Origin: Pycnococcus provasolii
Taxonomy: Eukaryota; Chlorophyta; Pseudoscourfieldiophyceae; Pseudoscourfieldiales
Reading direction: 5' to 3'
NCBI GenBank assembly: GCA_049487715.1
Contig: CP150566.1
Span: forward strand, 124,001-188,000
Length of the DNA stretch: 64,000 nt
Positions 59,101-64,000 of the stretch are shown piece by piece. Position numbers and translations under genes: made by a program. The notes under the pieces are model-generated. The model saw only the letters and a program-made list of their open reading frames with translations. It ran no database searches and was not told the DNA's origin. Position 1 is the stretch's first letter, and every line of letters starts with the position of its first letter.

Positions 59101-62100
59101 ATTGAAATCCCGTACGTGCGATTGGAAACGCCGTCCGGCGCGATCACGAGCACAAGCGCATAGCTCCAACCGTACGAAATCGAGAGCATCTCACCACGCA
59201 GATTGTCAGTCGATCGGAGGTCGACGCGCGACCAGGCGTATCGATCTTTCAAGTGGCCGTCGAACGGCGTCGTTGCGTTGCCCCCGTGGAAGGATCCTTC
59301 GTTGTAGAATCCAATAGTCACGCGCTTTGGCATAGCCGACGGATTGGCCATACGCACGCTAATTTGCGCACGATCGTTGTCGTGTGGCAGTAGGACTGTG
59401 TACTCTTCGGGATCCCTTGCGACACTATCGCCACTCTGTAAGGGACGCTGTTCGAATGATGGCTCGAGTTGTGGGCAGCACCTCACTGTAGTTAGCACAT
59501 TCAATTCCGCCAGTGCGTAATTCTCCCAAGGTGAGACACGGAGAACGTTGATTTGGTAATACCCGCGCATGATTCCCGTGAATTGTGGCAGCAGATTTGG
59601 CAGCTGCCCAGGTGGAAGTGGTGGAGGCGGAGTTGGCGGAGTTGGCGGAGTTGGCGGAGTTGGCGGAGGAGCATCGGTGTTGTTGTTTTCATTGCTTGTG
59701 GCATTCATCAGGTGCCTACGACCACCTTGACCGTACGTTCTCGGCGGAAATGGCGGTCGAGGTGGTGGTCGAGGCGGTGGACTGGGTGATGGAGCTGCTG
59801 TCGTTGATGTGGTCGTGGTCGTGGGCAAATTCGGCGGTGGTGGCGGCTCCACAGAACCCGAACCGCTCTGCGATGGAACCTCGAAAGGGGTCATGGGCGG
59901 GCGTGGTGGGCGTAATGGAAGCGGCGGTGGAGAGGAAGCGGACGGACCACTCTGCGAAGGAGCCTCGAAAGGGACCATGGGCGGGCGTGGTGGCGGTGGA
60001 GCTTGCGTCTCCGCACCTTCGTTCGTAGGTGATGCAGGACCTGCACCCTCTGCCGGCGCTTCGGCGGATGGCTGTGGTGGTGGTACTGTTCCTCCTGCTG
60101 GTGCTTCCTGCACGGAGGGCCCTGGCGGCGGAGGGGGAGACGCAGCGTCCGTTTCAAGCAAAAGTGTTGACCATCCTTCCTGCAAGGCAACCCTCCATCT
60201 CCCGGAAACATCGGAAGGGGGCAAGGGTGGTGGCGGCAGTGGTGGCGGTGGCAACGGTGGTGGTGGTGGTGGAGGTGGTGGAGGTGGTGGAGGCATCGGC
60301 GGCGGCGACGGCGGCGGTAACGGTGGTGGTGATGGCAGCAGCGGCGGTGACGGTGGCAGTGTTGGTGCTGGTGGCGGCGACGCGACTGCGCTATCGTTGA
60401 GCATGCGCCGTCGATTCCCCGCCTCTGGACTCTCCGTCGCCGGGAATATGTACGGCTCACCCATGTCAACGCCATTGAGAAGTAATGACACCGTTCTCAC
60501 ACCCTGGGCAAGCATGAAGCTGAGGTAGTAAAATTCGCCCATCGTTCCTCCCCAGCCACGTGGCGGGAGCGTAACTCTGTAGGGACCTGAGCTGATGGCG
60601 AGGAAGCGAGGATTGACCTCAAAACGCTTGCCGTCAGCACCCTCAAACCACGTGGCAACGATTGAGCCGTCGGCGGTTTTGTATGGCGGCGGCGGCGGCG
60701 GCGGACTGGGTGGCGGCGGCGGCGGTGGAGGCGGCGGTGGCGGCGGTGGGGCGCCGGGTGGAGGCAGCGGTGGACCCGGAGGGGGTGGTGGGCTGGGAAT
60801 ACTCGGTGGTGGTGCAGGTGGTTGCAGAGGCGTTGGCGGTGGCGGCGGGCTTGTCTGATTCCACGGCGGCGGCGAAGGCTGAGCGGGCGTTGGTGGCGGT
60901 GGACTGCACACGCAGAGCGCAACCGCGTGCTGCGCCAGGCTGAGTGCGCGTCTCCGACGTCCGCCGAAGCCAGGGCCGATGAAAGGAGCTCTGGGAGGTG
61001 GACTCGATGGCGGCACGGGAGGCGGCGTCGGTGGTGGTGACGGACATACGCAGCTTTGGCCTGGCACATTCGGCGGAGGCGGCGATAGGTGGCATGCCGC
61101 GGCACCGCACCCACCCGTCACGTTGATGGTCGCCACAGGTCGCATCGGTCCAAACTTTGCGAAGTCGATCGTCGAGAAGCCAACGCACGCCTGATCAACG
61201 CCCAGCGCTGGCATGGTGGCTGCCATGAGTGCATCGCGGAACGCACCGAGCGCGTCACTGTCCGTGCAGCAAAGGCTGAACGCGACGTCGACTGTCACGC
61301 GCACGAGCTCGTAGCCGTCGCACGAAGAGACGCCAGCAGCGTCGATGATGGGGTCGCCACCATCTTTCCAAGCTTTCGTGCACTGAACACGGTCGGTGGA
61401 TGCGATTGGCCTGCCTTGCACGGTGAGGGAAGGGTCGAGCAGTCGATCCGCGCAGAATCCGCCTGGCGGTGGCGGCGGTGGAGAAGGAGGTGCTTGTGGA
61501 GGAGGCACGTCCGGCGCATCGGGTGGCGCGGTGGGTGGTGGGGGGAACGTGTATCCTGGCGGATGCGGCGGCGGCGAAGGCTGAAAATTTGGCAACGGCG
61601 GAGGCGACTTTGTGGGTGCCTGTGGCGGTGGCGATGGCGGCGGTGGAGGGCTTGCCGGCGGTGGCGGTGGCGGCTGCTCGCCTTCGTAAGGTGGCATCGG
61701 CGGCGGTGGTGGCGGTGGAGACGGCAGGGGCGGCGCAGGACTTTGCGGTGGACTTGGCGGTGTGGGTGGCGGCGGCGGCGACGCCGGCTTCGGCGGCGGC
61801 GGTCTCGGTGGCGGCGGCGACTTTGGCGGCGGTAACGGCGGCGGTGGCGACGTCACGTCCGTCGTTGAGACAACGACCGTCGTAACGGGCAGGTGCTCGC
61901 CCTTGAAGTCGCCCCAAGTTCCCTCCTGTGCGCTTGCATACAACACGTACGTCGTTTTCGCGACGAGTCCTTGTATTTGCTCGCGTGCGACGTACCCCTC
62001 GGCGAGCAAGTTCCGCCGCCGTCCTCCGTAGTACACGGGTGGCGGCGACGGCGGCGTCGGCGGTTGTGGTGGTGGTGGTTGCGACGGCGGCAGTGGTGGT

Positions 62101-62657
62101 GGAGACGGTAGCGGTGGTGGTGCGTTTGGTGTCGGCGGTGAAGACGGAGGTTGCGGTGGCGAAGGAGGAGGTGGTGAAGGTGGCGGAGTTGGCGGTGGCA
62201 TTGTTGTGGTTGGCGGTTGTGGTGGTCTAGCCGGTGGTGCTGCCGTGGGTGGTGGCGACGGCGGGTTCAAGGTGATTGTTTCAGTCATCAGTCCGTTGAA
62301 CTTGACGCACGGCGGCCGTCCATCCTTTCCCTTGCACCAGTGGCCGAGTCTCGCCGCCGAGCTGAGGTCCGCGACGGCTGGCGGCGCGCCAGCGTGGTTG
62401 ACGTTCATGAGCGCATACGTGACGAGTCCGTTAGCTTTCGTGAGCACGAAGTCGACGGTGATTGCCGTCGTTGCGGTATGCGCGACGGAAGCGGACAGGG
62501 TGAAGGCTGCTTCATCATTTTGTTGGAGCAAAAGGCGACCTCGTCTATGAGGAGGCGAATATGAAGAAGCGTGAGCGGCAAGTGGTGTGCGAGGGAGCAC
62601 GAGCACGAGCACGAGCACGAGCACTACGACGACGTGCGTGAAGGGGGAGGAGGCCAT
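56052..62657 (-). CDS. Giant proline-rich (hydroxyproline-type) cell-surface type I membrane protein
   Basis: 2,201 residues from the ATG at 62657, in a good context; a signal peptide (residues 1-30, Val/Leu-rich core) ends at LAAHA. The ectodomain alternates SPPPP-type proline tracts, as in Volvocalean wall and pherophorin-like glycoproteins, with compact domains: a Cys-containing domain (about 396-522), a cadherin-like beta-sandwich (1026-1190) and a chitobiase C-terminal-type motif (about 1215-1290, SGAEIAYTTDGSDP). A helical Ser/Ala-rich region follows (about 1380-1740). One membrane helix lies near 1771-1793 (VIVASFFGVLFVFLSVY), then a basic stop-transfer and a cytosolic tail of about 400 residues, ending in poly-Gln then poly-Glu. 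Five dibasic RR-x-L/M motifs sit beside proline tracts. It probably links extracellular matrix to the cell; no enzyme function is seen. Confidence 0.87.
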   Translation of the reverse strand: MASSPFTHVVVVLVLVLVLVLPRTPLAAHASSYSPPHRRGRLLLQQNDEAAFTLSASVAHTATTAITVDFVLTKANGLVTYALMNVNHAGAPPAVADLSSAARLGHWCKGKDGRPPCVKFNGLMTETITLNPPSPPPTAAPPARPPQPPTTTMPPPTPPPSPPPPSPPQPPSSPPTPNAPPPLPSPPPLPPSQPPPPQPPTPPSPPPVYYGGRRRNLLAEGYVAREQIQGLVAKTTYVLYASAQEGTWGDFKGEHLPVTTVVVSTTDVTSPPPPLPPPKSPPPPRPPPPKPASPPPPPTPPSPPQSPAPPLPSPPPPPPPMPPYEGEQPPPPPPASPPPPPSPPPQAPTKSPPPLPNFQPSPPPHPPGYTFPPPPTAPPDAPDVPPPQAPPSPPPPPPGGFCADRLLDPSLTVQGRPIASTDRVQCTKAWKDGGDPIIDAAGVSSCDGYELVRVTVDVAFSLCCTDSDALGAFRDALMAATMPALGVDQACVGFSTIDFAKFGPMRPVATINVTGGCGAAACHLSPPPPNVPGQSCVCPSPPPTPPPVPPSSPPPRAPFIGPGFGGRRRRALSLAQHAVALCVCSPPPPTPAQPSPPPWNQTSPPPPPTPLQPPAPPPSIPSPPPPPGPPLPPPGAPPPPPPPPPPPPPPSPPPPPPPYKTADGSIVATWFEGADGKRFEVNPRFLAISSGPYRVTLPPRGWGGTMGEFYYLSFMLAQGVRTVSLLLNGVDMGEPYIFPATESPEAGNRRRMLNDSAVASPPPAPTLPPSPPLLPSPPPLPPPSPPPMPPPPPPPPPPPPPLPPPPLPPPPLPPSDVSGRWRVALQEGWSTLLLETDAASPPPPPGPSVQEAPAGGTVPPPQPSAEAPAEGAGPASPTNEGAETQAPPPPRPPMVPFEAPSQSGPSASSPPPLPLRPPRPPMTPFEVPSQSGSGSVEPPPPPNLPTTTTTSTTAAPSPSPPPRPPPRPPFPPRTYGQGGRRHLMNATSNENNNTDAPPPTPPTPPTPPTPPPPLPPGQLPNLLPQFTGIMRGYYQINVLRVSPWENYALAELNVLTTVRCCPQLEPSFEQRPLQSGDSVARDPEEYTVLLPHDNDRAQISVRMANPSAMPKRVTIGFYNEGSFHGGNATTPFDGHLKDRYAWSRVDLRSTDNLRGEMLSISYGWSYALVLVIAPDGVSNRTYGISIFRNPSPPPPPSPPPPPPPSPPHPPPPAPPTTPRFSPPGNEPQDAFLDSILVTISSNSGAEIAYTTDGSDPVFDTDLTHKLDTEGTIFLSTPGRTELRAIARKGTVLTQIAVTEMWIARRVTAIAFAVGGAIGCHATFLYSDGTRDAHVVPTGAGTTKGVFTIQGADPRLAWEKQWYISVRPGENSSCIDASTQAPMPIALEAPSTATVVSPLTSLIVSLRHGREKSGARRRLRGHLPTNFGVMKGQAEKAFDAEVQLVSSAFGIALPKASDLLHMDLPFEAATGSRAAVQALVASSMVQLLITYCAAFVSGASRNAESNGGGSVLNTTTASVPCYAGLASQLLTRSATSSGTELLASVRRMFRDETDVSAVLDMSLAAAEIPAPAPARSPPPPPPPPPPPPPPPPPPPPPPPPMNGTSPEEAKARAPPPPPLFPSPPPPSPPPSPPPPRWSSAELNKPLNRIAALAVATHSKTIARVTEQLLPATVSQSAAKTSAREATAALSEAATFALGDAVLVDTVELARGRLSTYDFLERGALRLAPPAPDTPPPSPPSSPPPDMANASIVATEVKDAPGADDGRVGSWRRTDVIVASFFGVLFVFLSVYAARILRKRYRHRRRMRKHADASKLGSGETSDEDEEERDLLHKPGRRRAAGDHVSSGGVVVGDRGGGDDDDDEEDLAKLTSAPPADADASLSGPTEPPRSLLRWDAASNTWVTLASAADGSELSAEIDVSASTKAKAPPPATADGKGLASIAEGDEEMSRATSPADTRLKSSRAATAAAGGGAKERRLKAKKKKRPMDPAHLDARRRLADPDSWFVPGADEPQSGMGVARHAPAPAPPPLLPPSGVGGSRPRPLAPYLRQSAALAAQPEELRRVEDSVPLDDILPAMQGFDLEIDADAVGGEPLSSPPPRDLEAFPAGGQAGGSIDDALGQHWQMSTNHDESPPPAEEVSPYMMRDNALFDDDELEMTREEGEEESNNEDSGASTSAPPPPPFPWMQQQQQQQQEEEEEEEE

Positions 62658-63414
62658 GGCCAAGGCGCGAGGGGGGCAAGTCAGGACTCAGGAGAAGTTT
62701 GAACCCGTGGGAAGCATGGATGCGAAGCAGATGGGATGGGGATTTGTTTGGGGTTTGCCACGCGTTGCGAAAGCAATGCTTCGCGTTGCGCAGTTTCGCT
62801 TATTACCGCTCGGTGGTAATGGTGGGTAGTTTGGTACCCGGTAGGGTCCTTTAGGGCGAGCACGGCAAGTTCATGCAACTCGATGCATAAAGCAGTAAAC
62901 TGAGGTGGTCAAGGAGGGATTTATACCCTAACAGGTAAGATTTTGCGACGTTGCGGCCGGTGTTTTATTAGGTTGATTCCATTCATCCAATAAATTTTAC
63001 CACCCAATTTTCTCCTGAGCATTCGAGCAATGAGCTTGCAAGTTGAAAGTTGAACCACCGGCCGGCCAAAGGTGCCGGCCACTAACCTTTTAGCTACCGG
63101 GTAAAGGTAGTAGAGCGGTTGGTTCCTGACCACCCTAGAGCAAAGTAAACTCCCAGGGGCCACCAGGAGTGCTGCTTGGAACCCCGAGCAGGAATGTCGA
63201 AGGAAGGGCATCGCTCCTAAGAGTATCGTAACCCCGAGTAAGGTATGGGCACTCACGCGATCCCTGGAAAGATCTTTTGCCGTCATCTTCAGTTGTGTAC
63301 TTTTTGAGAACAACAGGGGGACGCACTTTATCCACTCAGCACCCCTGACCTAGGGTAGGGTACTACAAGAATTAACATTATTCTGGGGACCACTCCTTCT
63401 CCCCCGAAGGTAAC
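62658..63414. other. Intergenic region
   Basis: A 760 bp gap between divergent genes. A 130-codon minus-strand frame (62921-63313) is present but has no homology I can recognise and no coding-like composition. AACCCCGAG occurs twice (63180 and 63230). I see no tRNA. Confidence 0.4.
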
Positions 63415-64000
63415 ATGTCAGCGCTCTCCATGTCCTATGGTCTATGCAGTAGCCGTCATGTATTACTACAGGGGTCCAGCGTCCCTATGTCTGCGTTCCT
63501 AAAGGGAGCCGAAAGGTCTCTGGTTTCTCTAATGGTGGTCATGCATCTTTTCCTCGCAGCAATGTTACTTCTGCTCGTCGTCACTCACCTTCATCGTTGA
63601 GGGCCGTGGAAAATGAAGTTGACGAACTCGACTACGAGACGTTCGAGGAAGCGACTTTGATGAACGTTAACCTCGACGACGGAGATGACCCAAGCAGTGG
63701 TCTCGATGACGCGCAAAGCGCCTTGAAAAAGAAAAAGAAGTCGAACGCGCCGAAGGTGGGAATCACAGTGGACCCAAGGCCGGAGTCCGAACGAGGAGCG
63801 TGGTACATCTCTCTGCCGGCGGCGCACGATAGCCCCGAGTGGAGGAACGTCGAGGTCGTCAACACGGCCGATGTCGCGCCGGGAGTACGCGTCATCACAC
63901 TCAAGGCGGAGACGTCGAGGCAGATGGTGGCGCGCGAACGAACGTACAACGCCGTCGGACAAATTGCCAAGGTGAAAATCGACGGAGGGGACGAAGTTCT
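63415..64000 (+). CDS. Partial gene: probable plastid FAD/NAD(P)-type oxidoreductase, N-terminal part
   Basis: The gene runs off the right edge. From 63560 a frame is clearly coding (AVENEVDELDYETFEEATL, WRNVEVVNTADVAPGVRVITL, YNAVGQIAKVKI). The last segment resembles the start of the ferredoxin-reductase-type FAD-binding domain in plant PKIWI502-like proteins. That frame has no usable ATG upstream. The ATG at 63415 opens another frame; removing 63516-63559 (44 nt, GT to a pyrimidine-rich CAG) joins the two. The result is a Ser/Arg-rich N-terminus (SSRHVLLQGSS, SARRHSPSSLRAV) that looks like a plastid transit peptide. The intron and the family are both inferences; coding status from 63560 on is firm. 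Confidence 0.5.

Noticed and set aside
57343-62550. Several Gly-rich plus-strand frames opposite the proline-rich protein
   Set aside because: Poly-Pro codons read as poly-Gly on the other strand; the minus-strand frame has the signal peptide, Cys domain and membrane helix.
62921-63313. 130-codon minus-strand frame
   Set aside because: No homology, no coding-like composition and no upstream context; best explained as chance in the gap.

Overview
This is a nuclear contig from a small eukaryote, most likely a chlorophyte (green) microalga. Four things point there. Most genes are long single reading frames. Octotricopeptide-like (OPR) repeats are joined to a RAP domain, and Ser-Pro-rich extracellular matrix-type glycoproteins are present. 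Several proteins have plastid-type N-termini, among them a RelA/SpoT homolog. Many 3' ends carry the green-algal polyadenylation word TGTAA. I cannot name the species. Introns look rare and short: candidates of about 44 and 88 nt are proposed at two frame breaks.

Left third (1-25.0 kb). Two head-to-head paralogs encode secreted-then-anchored surface proteins: 3109 to beyond base 1 on the minus strand, and 4670-20924 on the plus strand. Both have signal peptides, beta-sandwich ectodomains, a Cys-rich GCC2/GCC3-type stalk and a polytopic membrane region. The plus-strand gene is about 5,400 codons, with LamG, PA14, 16 CSPG-type repeats, Calx-beta-like and cadherin/VCBS-like modules. Next comes a secreted double trypsin-like protein (21565-25017). 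Its second protease domain has lost His and Asp of the triad, and both protease genes in the window begin with a degenerate Cu/Zn-superoxide-dismutase-like domain.

Middle (25.5-45.5 kb). In order: a coiled-coil protein, an EF-hand protein (minus), a copia retrotransposon relic, a helical-repeat protein, an unexplained relic, an F-box-like protein and a glutamate decarboxylase. Then come the paralogous active-looking protease (minus), an OPR-RAP organellar RNA protein (minus), an MFSD4-like transporter and an RGG-box protein (minus).

Right third (45.5-64 kb). In order: a second copia relic, exportin-1 (CRM1), an HNH-endonuclease relic, a plastid RelA/SpoT homolog and two small unknown proteins. 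A 2,201-residue proline-rich type I membrane protein (minus) follows, and the window ends in the 5' part of a probable plastid FAD/NAD-type oxidoreductase.

The themes are a surface/extracellular set (two giant receptors, two SOD-trypsin proteins, one Pro-rich wall/matrix protein), an organellar regulation set (RSH, OPR-RAP, oxidoreductase) and housekeeping genes. Small decayed mobile-element fragments sit in the intergenic gaps. I see no CRISPR array, no convincing tRNA or rRNA gene, and no bacterial-type operon.
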